Below, piece after piece: positions 51,194 to 60,591 of a stretch of 64,000 nucleotides of DNA (position 1 is the first letter of the stretch; each line of letters starts with the position of its first letter). Position numbers and translations under genes: made by a program. The DNA lies in NCBI GenBank assembly GCA_030425385.1, contig JAUIAH010000013.1, positions 62,001 through 126,000 of the forward strand. The letters run 5' to 3'. Source of the DNA: Verrucomicrobiia bacterium. Lineage in GTDB: Bacteria; Verrucomicrobiota; Verrucomicrobiia; Verrucomicrobiales; DEV007. Below the pieces are notes generated by a model, which made no database searches, was not told the origin of the DNA, and saw nothing but the letters and a program-made list of their open reading frames with translations.

Positions 51194-54155
51194 GAGTGGG
51201 AGGCGCTAGGAATCCTTCGGAGTCGAGTTGGCCGGGGAAGGTGAATGCCGTCGTGGCTGGGTGCTCTGCGCGGACTTCTCCATTCTCTTCTATGAGGCAG
51301 GTGCCAGGGAGACTCTTGCCGTAGGCGCCGGGGCGATGACCTGGCTGGATGAGATCGTGGAAATGGACATCGGGGTAGGTGAGCGTCGTGAGCACGCTCT
51401 GACCAGGCGCTAGGTGCGTGTGATAGAGGTGATCGTCCTGGAGCGGGGCATCGGCAGTGAGGCGATAGACATCGCTACGCGCATTCTCAAAGACCTTGAG
51501 GGTTTCCGCATCGGCTACCACCAGGCGAAGATCCTCCGCACGCAGCAACACTTCCGGCGTGGTGGGAGCGGCGCTCATCGCGGGGACGAGAGCCACTTGA
51601 CGATGCATGAGCGGGAGCCAGATACCGAAGTGTTGCCCCATGGGATGCTCGCTTCCATAGAGAACGAGAAGGTTGTCGCCTTCATGAAGGAGATGGACAT
51701 CGGCAATTTGGGCCGCTTGCGTGAGAATCTGCCGGTGGGTCAGAGGGGCGCGTCCGTCGATGAAATGAACCGCGATCGAATCTGGATCTTTGTTAGGGAG
51801 ATAACGTCGCTGCAACCATTTCGCGCATCCCCAGCGTGCGGTGAGATAGGCGAGGATGCGAGGCAGGCCATTGAGGGCTCGAAGTTCTTCCGTGAGGGTG
51901 ATGACGTCATCGGGCCACGGAAACGTCGCGAGACCCGAATGCACGCCCTTGGTTGTGATGACGGTTCGCAAGCCTAGCTGTTGGATGCGGGTGATCTCTT
52001 CGGGACGAGGTTGCAAGGGGAGAGGAACGATCTGTTTGCCGGCGAGGGCGAGTCCAAGATGCGCGAGAAGGCTCGAACTGCTAGGAGGCAAGACCACACC
52101 GACGCGTTCGTCGGCGATGGATGCTCGCCATCGCTTGCCTAACAAGAGACCCGTGATCAACACCGTGCGCCGGTTGAGAACCGAGTGCCGATCGCTGCCT
52201 TTGGTGATGATGCAAGGCTTGCGGCCACCCCGTTTGAGCCTGGCGATGCAAGCGTGCCCCAATGATTGATACAGTTCGGGTCGCCCTTGATACGCATCAC
52301 GACCGAGTTCGGCGAGAGCCCGTTGGACCGTGGCGTGTTTCGCCTCTTTGGGAGGGAGAGGCTCGCCAAAGCGAATGCTCACGTCATAGGGAATGCATCG
52401 AGGACGTTTACGGAAGAACTTGCCATTGGCATAGGAAAAGATGCTTCCCCAAAGCCGATCGAGATGGACGGGAATGACGGGAGCGCCGTCCAGTTGGCGG
52501 GCGATCAATTCGAATCCTTTCTGAAGTTCGTTCATGGTGCCCGTGCGGGTAAGCGTGCCTTCGGGAAAGAGGCAAACGACCCCGCCGGCATTCACTTCTG
52601 CAGCCGTTGTCTTGATGGCTTGCCTGGCATTCTTCGACGAAATGGGGACCACATTGAAGAGGCGCAATCCCCATGCGACGATTCCTTTCTTAAAGAAATT
52701 ATCATGAGCCACGAATCGAATATCGCGTGGGCTTGCCGCGGAGAGGAGAAGACCGTCGATCCACGTGACATGATTGGCGAGAAGGAGGGCGCCGCCTTCG
52801 CTAGGCAAATGATGATCGCCAGACATGCGAATCCGATAGAGAAGGCGGAGGAGAAACTTGAACGGAATCCTGACAAACTGCGACGGGAGGAGCTTGAGTG
52901 CGTATAGGCCGACTCCGAGACTCAAGATGCCTACGACAAGAAATTGCGCTTTGCTAGACATGCCGATGGCCTGGCAGAAGGGCTGCAAGGCGAGCGACGC
53001 CGAGAGGGAGGCTGCCGAGTTCAGCATATTGCTCGCAGCGAGGATGCGACCGCGGCGCTTGGGATCGGCGCGGTCTTGCAGAAACGCATTCTGGGGGACG
53101 AGGAAGATGGCGGAGGTGGCTCCCAGGAGGAAGAGCCCCAGGTAGAACCACGCGGACTGGACTGGGCAGATGGCGCACAGAAGGAGACTCATGGCCAAGC
53201 CAAGCCCTCCGACAGGGACCAAGCCGAGTTCGAAACGGTTTCCAGAGACAAAGGCGACAAAGACGCTCCCTGCGGCAATGCCGAGGCTGGTGGTGGCAAG
53301 ATAATAAGAGGCAAATGCTGCTGCCGTGGCCCCATCATAATGTTCCTGCGCCACCTGGGTGAAGGTGGCCATGGCAAATGCGCCTGAGAACCAGAAGTAG
53401 GCGATGCCGATACAGGATAATGTCAGGAAGCGATGGCGGAAGATCTCGCCGAGATCGGTGAAGTGACCAAAGAAAGTGCGAATCGAAAGCGGCTCAACAG
53501 GATGAGAAGGTGTTTCTGATAGACCACGAATCACCCAGAGAGCGAAGAAAGCGCCGAGGCCGACCATACCGACGGGAATGAGTCCTGCGACCCAGGGATC
53601 GGTCGAAACATGGGCCACGGCCTGTTTCAAACCTTCCCCACCAGCGACCGCCCCAACGACGATTGCGAGAATGGTGAGCATCTGCATCAATCCCGCCGCC
53701 CGAGAAAGCTGGCGACTCCCGACGAGCTCTTTGATAATCCCAAACTTGGCCGGGCCAAAGAAGGCGGATTGTACTGCCAGGATGAAGAAGCCTGCCGTGG
53801 CGAACCACAGATTCTTCATGAGCATCGCCACGATGATCAAGCCGATGATGCCTATCTGGAAGTAGAGGCAGGTGCGGATGACTTGGCTCTTGGGATAGCG
53901 ATCAGAGATCCATCCGGCAATGGGAGCGAAGAGGACGAAGGGTAGGGAAATGAGCCCGGCGATGATGTTCTTGTAATAATCAAAGACCCACGTGCCCTTT
54001 TCCAGGATCATCAGGGCGACACCCAGAAGTGCGTAGCGGACGACATTATCGTTGAAGGCATTCTGCGTTTGCACCGCGAGCACGGCCCGGAGCGAGCGGC
54101 GCGCCACCGGACCGGGAGCATCGTCGCTCATGGCTTCCGTGGGAGGAGCGGTCAT
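51183..54155 (-). CDS. MFS/acyltransferase/acyl-ACP-synthetase fusion of LplT-Aas type with degenerate AMP-binding domain
   Basis: The 990-residue protein joins an MFS transporter of LplT type (about 1-430, 12 segments, 'FNDNVVRYALLGVALMIL', 'GWISDRYPKSQVIRT'), a PlsC acyltransferase (about 440-640, NHxxxxD motif with H462 in 'NHVTWID', 'FPEGTLTRTG') and a region colinear with AMP-binding acyl-ACP synthetase (about 650-990). The last has no TSGTTG-type ATP-binding loop where expected ('AVHFIDGRAPLTHRQIL' lies there) and ends in a shortened 'GKSLPGTCLIEENGEV' part. It would take up and re-acylate lysophospholipid, but activation of fatty acid here looks unlikely. It overlaps hemB by one base (TAATG) and the RNase III-like gene by 11 bases. 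Confidence 0.85.
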   Translation of the reverse strand: MTAPPTEAMSDDAPGPVARRSLRAVLAVQTQNAFNDNVVRYALLGVALMILEKGTWVFDYYKNIIAGLISLPFVLFAPIAGWISDRYPKSQVIRTCLYFQIGIIGLIIVAMLMKNLWFATAGFFILAVQSAFFGPAKFGIIKELVGSRQLSRAAGLMQMLTILAIVVGAVAGGEGLKQAVAHVSTDPWVAGLIPVGMVGLGAFFALWVIRGLSETPSHPVEPLSIRTFFGHFTDLGEIFRHRFLTLSCIGIAYFWFSGAFAMATFTQVAQEHYDGATAAAFASYYLATTSLGIAAGSVFVAFVSGNRFELGLVPVGGLGLAMSLLLCAICPVQSAWFYLGLFLLGATSAIFLVPQNAFLQDRADPKRRGRILAASNMLNSAASLSASLALQPFCQAIGMSSKAQFLVVGILSLGVGLYALKLLPSQFVRIPFKFLLRLLYRIRMSGDHHLPSEGGALLLANHVTWIDGLLLSAASPRDIRFVAHDNFFKKGIVAWGLRLFNVVPISSKNARQAIKTTAAEVNAGGVVCLFPEGTLTRTGTMNELQKGFELIARQLDGAPVIPVHLDRLWGSIFSYANGKFFRKRPRCIPYDVSIRFGEPLPPKEAKHATVQRALAELGRDAYQGRPELYQSLGHACIARLKRGGRKPCIITKGSDRHSVLNRRTVLITGLLLGKRWRASIADERVGVVLPPSSSSLLAHLGLALAGKQIVPLPLQPRPEEITRIQQLGLRTVITTKGVHSGLATFPWPDDVITLTEELRALNGLPRILAYLTARWGCAKWLQRRYLPNKDPDSIAVHFIDGRAPLTHRQILTQAAQIADVHLLHEGDNLLVLYGSEHPMGQHFGIWLPLMHRQVALVPAMSAAPTTPEVLLRAEDLRLVVADAETLKVFENARSDVYRLTADAPLQDDHLYHTHLAPGQSVLTTLTYPDVHFHDLIQPGHRPGAYGKSLPGTCLIEENGEVRAEHPATTAFTFPGQLDSEGFLAPPTHDA

Positions 54156-55129
54156 TATCCTAACAGACGCGCCGCATCCTTCGCGAAATAGGTGAGGATC
54201 ATGTCTGCACCAGCTCGTTTGATGCTGGTGAGCGTCTCAAGAATGATCTTCTCCTCATCCAACCAACCCGCTTCTGCCGCTGCCTTGATCATGAGATACT
54301 CACCGCTCACTTGGTAGGCGGCGATGGGTAAAGAAGTCACTTCACGCATGCGTTGGATGATGTCCAGGTAGGCACCTGCAGGCTTCACCATGAGAATGTC
54401 GGCGCCCTCATCCTCATCCAGGTGCGCTTCGCGAATGGCCTCGCGGCTGTTCGCATAGTCCATCTGATAGGTCTTCTTATCCCCTGATTTGGGGGCAGAA
54501 TCGAGCGCACCTCGGAAGGGGCCGTAGAAGGCGGAGGCATACTTGGCTGTGTAGGAGAGAATGGAGACATCCTTGAAGCCTTCCGTGTCTAACGCATTGC
54601 GCAAGACGCCGACCCGGCCATCCATCATATCGCTGGGAGAGACGACATCCGCCCCTGCTTGCGCATGGCACAACGCTTGGTTGCAGAGGACCTCGATCGT
54701 CTTGTCATTGCGAATCCTGCCGTCCTTGGCCACGATGCCATCGTGCCCATCGCTGTTGTACGGATCGAGTGCGATATCCGTGATGACATTGATGTGAGGG
54801 TGCGTTTCCTTAATCGCCCGAATCGCGCGCGGGACGAGTCCTTCGGGATTGAAGCACTCCTCAGCCTTGGACGTCTTGAGGGCGTCATCGATGGCTGGGA
54901 AGAGAACGATGGAATGAATCCCTACCTTCTGCGCATCGTCAATTTCTCCTAACAAGCCTTCAATGTCCCATCGGTAACAACCGGGCATGGATGCGATGGC
55001 GTCATGGTGCGGTTGATCTTGAATGAAGAGCGGGTAGATGAAATCTCCAGGACAGAGAAGCGTCTCGCGGCAAAGCGCGCGGATGGCTTCCGACTGGCGA
55101 TTGCGCCGGGGACGAATGGGGATATTCAT
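54155..55129 (-). CDS. hemB: Porphobilinogen synthase (delta-aminolevulinic acid dehydratase)
   Basis: The 324-residue enzyme joins two aminolevulinate molecules in heme synthesis. The two Schiff-base lysines are in 'LSYTAKYASAFYGPF' and 'ADILMVKPA'. At the catalytic metal site 'DIALDPYNSDGHDGIV' has Asp/Ala where zinc enzymes have three Cys, so it belongs to the Mg/metal-independent type. The ATG at 55129 overlaps the cysS stop by ATGA and gives the family start [11 protein letters not shown]; a longer frame to 55177 is unlikely. It feeds heme for the c-type cytochromes encoded in this window. Confidence 0.95.
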   Translation of the reverse strand: MNIPIRPRRNRQSEAIRALCRETLLCPGDFIYPLFIQDQPHHDAIASMPGCYRWDIEGLLGEIDDAQKVGIHSIVLFPAIDDALKTSKAEECFNPEGLVPRAIRAIKETHPHINVITDIALDPYNSDGHDGIVAKDGRIRNDKTIEVLCNQALCHAQAGADVVSPSDMMDGRVGVLRNALDTEGFKDVSILSYTAKYASAFYGPFRGALDSAPKSGDKKTYQMDYANSREAIREAHLDEDEGADILMVKPAGAYLDIIQRMREVTSLPIAAYQVSGEYLMIKAAAEAGWLDEEKIILETLTSIKRAGADMILTYFAKDAARLLG

Positions 55130-56547
55130 GAGTTGGGCTCCAAAGTGTAGCCTTCTTTGCCATCTTTCACAACCCAACCTGCCTCAGCGAGTTGGTCGCG
55201 CAGGGCATCCGATTGTGCCCAGTCTTTCGATTGGCGAGCAGCCCAGCGTTCCTCAGCTAAGGCGTGAATAGCGGCGGGAATGTCCGTTGGTTCCTCGTCA
55301 GCGGTCAGCATCAATCCAAGGGCGGCGAGGACGAAATGCCACTGCTGATAGCAGGTCGCTGCTTCGTCTGGAGAAAGCGTCTCCGGCTGGATTTCCTTGA
55401 TCGCGGTGAAGATCTTGCCGAGCGCATCTGGTGTGTTGAGATCGCGGCACAGGCCCTCGAAAGCGGGGGCGAATGGGCCGATGGCCTGCAATCCACGCAG
55501 AGTCTCCCACGCGGGCGGCGCGTCGGCTCCAGCCCGGATCGCGAGAGCCGTCTCGAATTTGCTGAGGCGCTTCATGGCAGCGCGCGCTGCTTGCAAGGAG
55601 TCGAGGGTGAAATTGAGAGGATGACGATAGTGTCCTGACAAATACACGTAACGCAACTCCATGGGCGTGTATCCCTTTTCCTGCAAATCCGCTAGTGTGT
55701 AGAAATTTCCGAGACTCTTGGACATCTTGCCGCCGTCAACGAGGAGGTGGGTGATGTGGAACCAGTGATGCGCAAAGGTCGTGCCGGAACAGCACTCACT
55801 TTGGGCAATCTCGTTCTCGTGGTGAGGAAAGATCAGATCCACGCCGCCCGAGTGCAAATCGAACGTTTCGCCCAAATACTCCAAGCTCATGGCGCTACAT
55901 TCCAAATGCCAGCCGGGCCGACCGTCACCCCAGGGACTAGGCCAGTAGTTCTCGCCATCTTCGGGTTTGCGTCCTTTCCACAGAGCGAAGTCTGCTAGAG
56001 CGTCTTTCTCGTATTCATCCGAATCATTCACTGTTTGAGCCGCGCCCAACTTCAGTTCGCGATCTGCCACCCGCGAGAGCCGTCCGTATTCTGGGAAGGA
56101 AGCGACGTTGAAGTAGACGGAGCCATCCTCCTTGGCGTAGGCGTGCCCTTTCTCGATCAATTGCCCAATCATCTTCACCTGGTGTCCAATGTGATCGACT
56201 GCACCTGGTTCCACGTGCGGCGGGAGAAGATGGAGTGCCTCGCAATCAGCTTGAAACTTGGCTTTCCAATGGGCTGTGAATTCTTGCAGGGTCTGTCCAG
56301 CGGCCTGTGATTCACGGATCGTCTTGTCATCGACATCTGTCACATTGCGGACATGGCGATTGGCCATCCCAAGGCATTCTAACACCCGCCGAAAGGTGTC
56401 TTGCATGACAAAGGTGCGAAAGTTGCCGATGTGAGCCGGGCCATAAACGGTGGGGCCGCAGCAGTAGAAACGATAGGTCTGGCCGTCCTCGGGCGTCACC
56501 TCGCGCAGTTCACGCGCCATCGAATCATACAGAGTTAGCGTGGGCAT
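55126..56547 (-). CDS. cysS: Cysteinyl-tRNA synthetase
   Basis: The 473-residue class I synthetase has the HIGH motif 'GPAHIGNFR' (zinc ligand Cys in [10 protein letters not shown]), the '[10 protein letters not shown]' and '[10 protein letters not shown]' zinc ligands, and the KMSKS motif '[15 protein letters not shown]'. Start at ATG 56547 ([13 protein letters not shown]) is preferred to a frame beginning at 56583. It overlaps hemB by four bases and is 42 bases downstream of the EEP hydrolase gene. Confidence 0.96.
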   Translation of the reverse strand: MPTLTLYDSMARELREVTPEDGQTYRFYCCGPTVYGPAHIGNFRTFVMQDTFRRVLECLGMANRHVRNVTDVDDKTIRESQAAGQTLQEFTAHWKAKFQADCEALHLLPPHVEPGAVDHIGHQVKMIGQLIEKGHAYAKEDGSVYFNVASFPEYGRLSRVADRELKLGAAQTVNDSDEYEKDALADFALWKGRKPEDGENYWPSPWGDGRPGWHLECSAMSLEYLGETFDLHSGGVDLIFPHHENEIAQSECCSGTTFAHHWFHITHLLVDGGKMSKSLGNFYTLADLQEKGYTPMELRYVYLSGHYRHPLNFTLDSLQAARAAMKRLSKFETALAIRAGADAPPAWETLRGLQAIGPFAPAFEGLCRDLNTPDALGKIFTAIKEIQPETLSPDEAATCYQQWHFVLAALGLMLTADEEPTDIPAAIHALAEERWAARQSKDWAQSDALRDQLAEAGWVVKDGKEGYTLEPNS

Positions 56548-56589
56548 AGGGCAGTCTCTGCCCTGTGATGCGCGCCTTTTCAAAGGAAA

Positions 56590-57573
56590 TCAGCTCTCTT
56601 GGGCGGCTTCTTTCGCCGACTCCAGGGCCACATCCACGACGATGGGTCGGTGATCCGACCCCAAGTAGGGGCCAATGGTTTGCCGCAAGAGCCTGGCCGA
56701 GCCATTGCCCAGGGCGTGATCAATGGGGTGGGCAAAGCAGAGGGTCTGGGGGAGCAGAATGCTATGGGTGCCCAGTGGCAGCCGTGCGGCGGGCGCATGA
56801 TGCCACCCTGTGGTCTTGAGCAATTCGCGGAAATAGGGCGACCAAGTGCTTGCATTGAAATCGCCCAGCACGACGAGAGGACTCGTTTCGTCCATATAGC
56901 GCTCTGCTAGAGCAGCAAGTTGATCATTGCGCCAGACAAAGCCTTGCTCGCCAAAGGTGACCGGTGGATGGGTGTGATTGAGAATGACGGTGACCGGCTG
57001 CAGCTCGGTATCAATCGCGCACGCCACAAATCCGCGATAGTCGCCGATGCGATGCACCTGGTGATCACGGATAGGGTCTTTGCTAAAGATATCCATGTCC
57101 AAGTCGTCGATGCGCAAATGATGGCTCCACGTGTCCGTCAGTTCGTAGAGCGCGCTCGGCCAGTGCTTGATCGATTCGAAACAGCCTATCACATCCGGAT
57201 CGATTTCACGGAAATACGACACCGTTTCCGCCGCACGGCGATTGCTATGGAGGACATTGAAGGCAGCGATGCGCAACTGCGGAGCCTCAGACTGGGAAGT
57301 CGGTGGCGATGATGGGAGAGGCATCAGTGGGAGGATCCAATAGAGCTGATGACCGATCACGCCTACCGAGGTCCAGGCGGCGAGCCTTTCGACACTGCCT
57401 CGACGAACCACCGTCAAGACGGCCAGAAGAAGTGTCGCTCCAGCGAGGAGTTGCCAGCGGTAGCCCGTCAGCCCATCAAGGTAGCGGTGATGCTTGGCGA
57501 ACAGGGTGAGACCATCTGCCGTCGCCAAGAGAAGAGCGAGCAGGGCACAAAGGGCCACCAAGACGCGATACAT
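56590..57573 (-). CDS. Membrane-anchored endonuclease/exonuclease/phosphatase (EEP) family protein
   Basis: The 327-residue protein starts at ATG 57573 (MYRVLVALCALLALLLATADG) and has about three N-terminal transmembrane segments. The C-terminal 220 residues form an EEP domain with 'LRIAAFNVLHSN', 'EIDPDVIGCFES', 'PLVVLGDFNAST' and the closing 'GSDHRPIVVDVAL', which hold the metal and catalytic His. Such anchored EEP proteins probably act on lipid or nucleotide phosphodiesters outside the membrane; the substrate is unknown. It leads the minus-strand cysS-hemB operon, divergent from the AlkD-like gene. Confidence 0.8.
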   Translation of the reverse strand: MYRVLVALCALLALLLATADGLTLFAKHHRYLDGLTGYRWQLLAGATLLLAVLTVVRRGSVERLAAWTSVGVIGHQLYWILPLMPLPSSPPTSQSEAPQLRIAAFNVLHSNRRAAETVSYFREIDPDVIGCFESIKHWPSALYELTDTWSHHLRIDDLDMDIFSKDPIRDHQVHRIGDYRGFVACAIDTELQPVTVILNHTHPPVTFGEQGFVWRNDQLAALAERYMDETSPLVVLGDFNASTWSPYFRELLKTTGWHHAPAARLPLGTHSILLPQTLCFAHPIDHALGNGSARLLRQTIGPYLGSDHRPIVVDVALESAKEAAQES

Positions 57574-57700
57574 ACGAGAAAAGTAGGCAGCCACGCGGGT
57601 GAATCCAGTGAATGCCGGGATCTCGCAGGGAAAAGTCCCGAAACTGACATGGGAAAAGAGGCTTTCGGCTGGCCTCAGCAATCGTTACGGTGCCACTAGC

Positions 57701-58432
57701 ATGAACGAGTCATCCATCGAAATCACGTGTCGGCAGATCATGGGAGAGCTGGAGGGATTGGGAAAAGAGTCGAACCGCAAGACTTTTGTCAGGCATGGGG
57801 CTCCCAAGGATGCTCTCTATGGTGTCGCTGTGGCGGACCTGAAGGTCATTCAAAAGCGGCTTAAGAAGAATCATGCGCTCGCTCTATCATTATACGAAAC
57901 GGGAAATGCAGACGCACAATACTTGGCGGGGTTGATTGCGGACGAGGCCCAGATGACGAAGACGGATCTCAATCGGTGGGTCAAGGGCGCGTCTTGGAGC
58001 ATGATCAGTTCCTACACCGTTCCTTGGGTCGCAGGCGAGTCGCCCCATGCCTTGGCGCTCGCCACGAAATGGATCGATCGGAAGGATGAAATGGTGGCCA
58101 TGAGTGGGTGGGCGACATTCTCCAGCTATCTTTCAGTGGCTCCGGATGAGGAGGTCGACAAGGCGTTCTTTGAGAGCCTGCTAGAGCGCGTGGTCCGGGA
58201 TATTCACGAGGAAAGGAATCAGGTGCGCGACGCCATGAATCACTTCGTCATCGCGTTAGGCAGTTACGTGCCTGATCTCACGGCCAAGGCAATCGAGGCC
58301 GCGAAGACGATTGGAGAAGTGCAGGTCGACAAGGGAGACACCGCTTGCAAGGTGCCCGATGCCGCCACCTATATCCAGAAAGTCAAGGATCGTGGCCGTA
58401 TCGGCAAGAAGCGGAAGAGTGCGCGGTGTTGA
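57701..58432 (+). CDS. DNA alkylation repair protein, AlkD-like HEAT-repeat family
   Basis: The 243-residue protein starts at ATG 57701 (MNESSIEITCRQIMGELEG). It has 'HGAPKDALYGVAVADLKVIQKRLKKNHALALSLYETGNADAQYLAGLIAD', the AlkD/AlkC HEAT-like pattern, and 'MISSYTVPWVAGESPHALALATKW'. The catalytic Asp and Trp of AlkD cannot be verified by eye, and many relatives of this type lack glycosylase activity. The C-terminus is Lys/Arg-rich. It converges on the hydroxylase gene with an 8-base gap. Confidence 0.8.
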   Translation: MNESSIEITCRQIMGELEGLGKESNRKTFVRHGAPKDALYGVAVADLKVIQKRLKKNHALALSLYETGNADAQYLAGLIADEAQMTKTDLNRWVKGASWSMISSYTVPWVAGESPHALALATKWIDRKDEMVAMSGWATFSSYLSVAPDEEVDKAFFESLLERVVRDIHEERNQVRDAMNHFVIALGSYVPDLTAKAIEAAKTIGEVQVDKGDTACKVPDAATYIQKVKDRGRIGKKRKSARC

Positions 58433-58440
58433 GCGGTAAG

Positions 58441-59208
58441 TTAGCGTTTCTTGCGAAAGGGATCTAACAAAAGCCCGGGATACGAGTGCGCCATGGGTTC
58501 CTTCACGCCGAAGGCTTCGGGCTCGTGACCCGGATGCCGGTAGGTGCCGAAGAGGAGATCCATGAGTGGTGAAAGGTTGGCGTAATTGCCTGCATCGCGC
58601 GCGCGATCATGATGCCAGTGATGCAACTCGGGCGCACCGATCAGCATGCGTAGCGGGCCCAGCGGTAGGTTCACATTGGAGTGGATGTAGATGGCCCAGA
58701 GTCCGCGGAAAGCGACGAGTCCAGCAAGCGTCTCCAAGGGGAAGCCTAACAGAAAGGCAGGCAAATTGATGAGGCCCACCGTGTAGAGGGTGTCGAGGGG
58801 GTGCTCGCGATGCGCCGCCAACCAGTCGAGGTGCTCAGCGCTGTGGTGGACCGCGTGGAAACGCCAGAGAAAGCCGATGCGATGCTGCAGTCGATGGCCC
58901 CAATAGATGAGGACATCGCTCAGGACAATGACTTCAAGAGCCTGTGCCCACCAGGGTTGCTCGCGAACGGCAGCGTGGAAACCGTCTGGAATGAATGCGG
59001 TGAGATGATTTCCGAGAAAGGCGAGCGTCGCGAAGACCATGCCTGTCCAGAAGAGGTATTGCCCTAGCATGAAGGCGAGATCAGTGAGCCAAGCGGGCCG
59101 AAAGAAGGCCTGCTCTTTGGCCGGAAAGCACCTTTCCAGCGGACGAAAGATAAGGACAAGGACCAAGAAGCTAATGCCCGTCGACAGCATGGAAAGGGCA
59201 ATCGTCAT
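58441..59208 (-). CDS. Fatty acid hydroxylase/sterol desaturase superfamily protein
   Basis: The 255-residue membrane protein has four transmembrane segments and the eight-histidine diiron pattern: 'HRLQH' region, 'FHAVHHSAEHLDWLAAHREHPLD' and 'HHWHHDRARDAGNYANLSPLMDLLFGTY'. It probably hydroxylates or desaturates a lipid acyl chain in the membrane. Its start overlaps by ATGA the small anchored protein upstream. Substrate unknown. Confidence 0.85.
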   Translation of the reverse strand: MTIALSMLSTGISFLVLVLIFRPLERCFPAKEQAFFRPAWLTDLAFMLGQYLFWTGMVFATLAFLGNHLTAFIPDGFHAAVREQPWWAQALEVIVLSDVLIYWGHRLQHRIGFLWRFHAVHHSAEHLDWLAAHREHPLDTLYTVGLINLPAFLLGFPLETLAGLVAFRGLWAIYIHSNVNLPLGPLRMLIGAPELHHWHHDRARDAGNYANLSPLMDLLFGTYRHPGHEPEAFGVKEPMAHSYPGLLLDPFRKKR

Positions 59209-59654
59209 GGCGTGGTCGAGCGTTGCAGGAACGGCGGAGGCGGAGGCACTTCAATCGCGTCTTCCGCGCTGCTGAGTGGAACAGGGAGCCACCTTCCAGA
59301 CTTCGATGATGGCATCAGGCTGTGAGGCTCTACGGTGAAGGATTTCGACCCTGGCAGAAGTACCTTGTCTGAGGGCTTCACGTCTCCCTCTTCGGAGTTC
59401 CGAGTCGAGAAGATGGGGCGCCCGATGGACTTTGACCCTGAAATCATTCCGAATCCGCTATTTGCCGAGTCCAGAACGAACGAAGGCGTCGTTTCGGTTT
59501 CGGCCTCCGTTAGAGGCGAGGTGGACGCGCTAGCCGTGTGGAGGGCAGGGGACGCCTGGCGGTGGTTCCACCAAACGAGAACACTTCCCAAGGCGAGAGC
59601 ACTTACAATGGCACCAATCCCGAGGAGGCGTTGCCTCAAAGACCTTGTCTTCAT
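59205..59654 (-). CDS. Small membrane-anchored protein of unknown function
   Basis: The 149-residue protein (start at ATG 59654, MKTRSLRQRLLGIG) has one N-terminal transmembrane segment (residues about 10-29), then a Ser/Thr/Pro-rich, low-complexity region and a Pro-rich C-terminal 'EVPPPPPFLQ'. No known domain. It overlaps the hydroxylase gene by ATGA, which argues that it is translated. The frame could start six residues earlier at 59672. Confidence 0.6.
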   Translation of the reverse strand: MKTRSLRQRLLGIGAIVSALALGSVLVWWNHRQASPALHTASASTSPLTEAETETTPSFVLDSANSGFGMISGSKSIGRPIFSTRNSEEGDVKPSDKVLLPGSKSFTVEPHSLMPSSKSGRWLPVPLSSAEDAIEVPPPPPFLQRSTTP

Positions 59655-59724
59655 AATCGTGAAGCCTACCAAGGACGACTGCCTCTGGCAATCAATCGAT
59701 TGTCAGAAAGATGTCAGCAGCAGA

Positions 59725-60495
59725 TCACTCCACAATGAACCAGGGATTGAGTAGGTTCTCTTTATTGTATTGCAAGGGTTGCATTGTTTCGCGGTTGAGA
59801 ACCTGTCTTCCCGCCTCTAGAACGATCGCGTGCGCCGCGCCGGTATCCCATTCCATGGTCGGGGCAAAGCGCGGGTAGACATCGGCATCGCCCGCCGCCA
59901 CCATGCAGAGCTTGAGCGAACTGCCAGAGGAGGTCAGCTCCACCTGCTTGCCGGAACTCTTCAGGTCCTCCACAAAGGCCTCCGTCTCAGGAGACATGTG
60001 CGAGCGGCTCGCCACCACGCGAACCGTGTCTTTGCTGGCATAGTGGGAGTCATTGCGAAGAACCGTTTCGTGGCCATCTGCATCGATCTTGCGAGCACCC
60101 AGGCCTTTGGCAGCATGATAGAGTACCTTGGCGGCCGGTTGAAAGACCACTCCAAGCGTGGGCACGCCGCCTTCTACAAGCGCAATGTTGACGGTGAATT
60201 CCCCATTCTTCTTAATGAATTCTTTCGTGCCATCGAGCGGGTCGATCAGCCAGAAGCGTTGCCAGTGTTGGCGTTCTTGATAGTCAGTGGCTTTGGTTTC
60301 CTCTGAAATGTAGGGAATGTCAGGGTAAGCTTCTTGCAGTCCTTGCAGGATGATCGCATTGGCGCGTTCATCCGCTTCGGTGAGCGGAGAGCGATCTTCC
60401 TTCTCAGCGACGGAGAACTCGCGCTGGTATACCTCAAGGATTTCTTCCCCGGCAGTGCGAGCAATGGCGACGATACTGGCTAAGTCAATGTCCAT
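59725..60495 (-). CDS. cysQ: 3'(2'),5'-bisphosphate nucleotidase CysQ (inositol-monophosphatase family)
   Basis: The 256-residue enzyme has the metal-binding 'EETKATD' region Glu, 'WLIDPLDGTKEFIKKNGEFTVNIALVE' (DPxDGT motif) and the third site 'MEWDTGAAHAIVLEAGR'. The Lys-Glu-Phe-Ile-Lys after the motif is typical of CysQ, which removes phosphate from PAP formed by sulfation and sulfate reduction. This suits a cell with active sulfate metabolism. It is the first of three minus-strand genes. Confidence 0.9.
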   Translation of the reverse strand: MDIDLASIVAIARTAGEEILEVYQREFSVAEKEDRSPLTEADERANAIILQGLQEAYPDIPYISEETKATDYQERQHWQRFWLIDPLDGTKEFIKKNGEFTVNIALVEGGVPTLGVVFQPAAKVLYHAAKGLGARKIDADGHETVLRNDSHYASKDTVRVVASRSHMSPETEAFVEDLKSSGKQVELTSSGSSLKLCMVAAGDADVYPRFAPTMEWDTGAAHAIVLEAGRQVLNRETMQPLQYNKENLLNPWFIVE

Positions 60496-60591
60496 GGCAG
60501 CCCCTAAGGGGCATCCGTGACTCTGGCAAGAGGAGAATGATTGACGCCGTAAGCGCTATTTGAAAGCATGCGCAGTAACCCTGATCACTCC
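60496..60591. promoter_or_regulatory. Divergent promoter region of cysQ and the TSP3 surface protein gene
   Basis: These 96 bases lie between the cysQ start (60495) and the large surface protein start (60592) and must hold one promoter in each direction. I could not place either with confidence. Confidence 0.35.

Noticed and set aside
52944-53387. Plus-strand frames opposite the MFS/acyltransferase gene
   Set aside because: The antisense of a membrane protein gene; no motif, no ribosome-binding site, and conflict with a strong gene.
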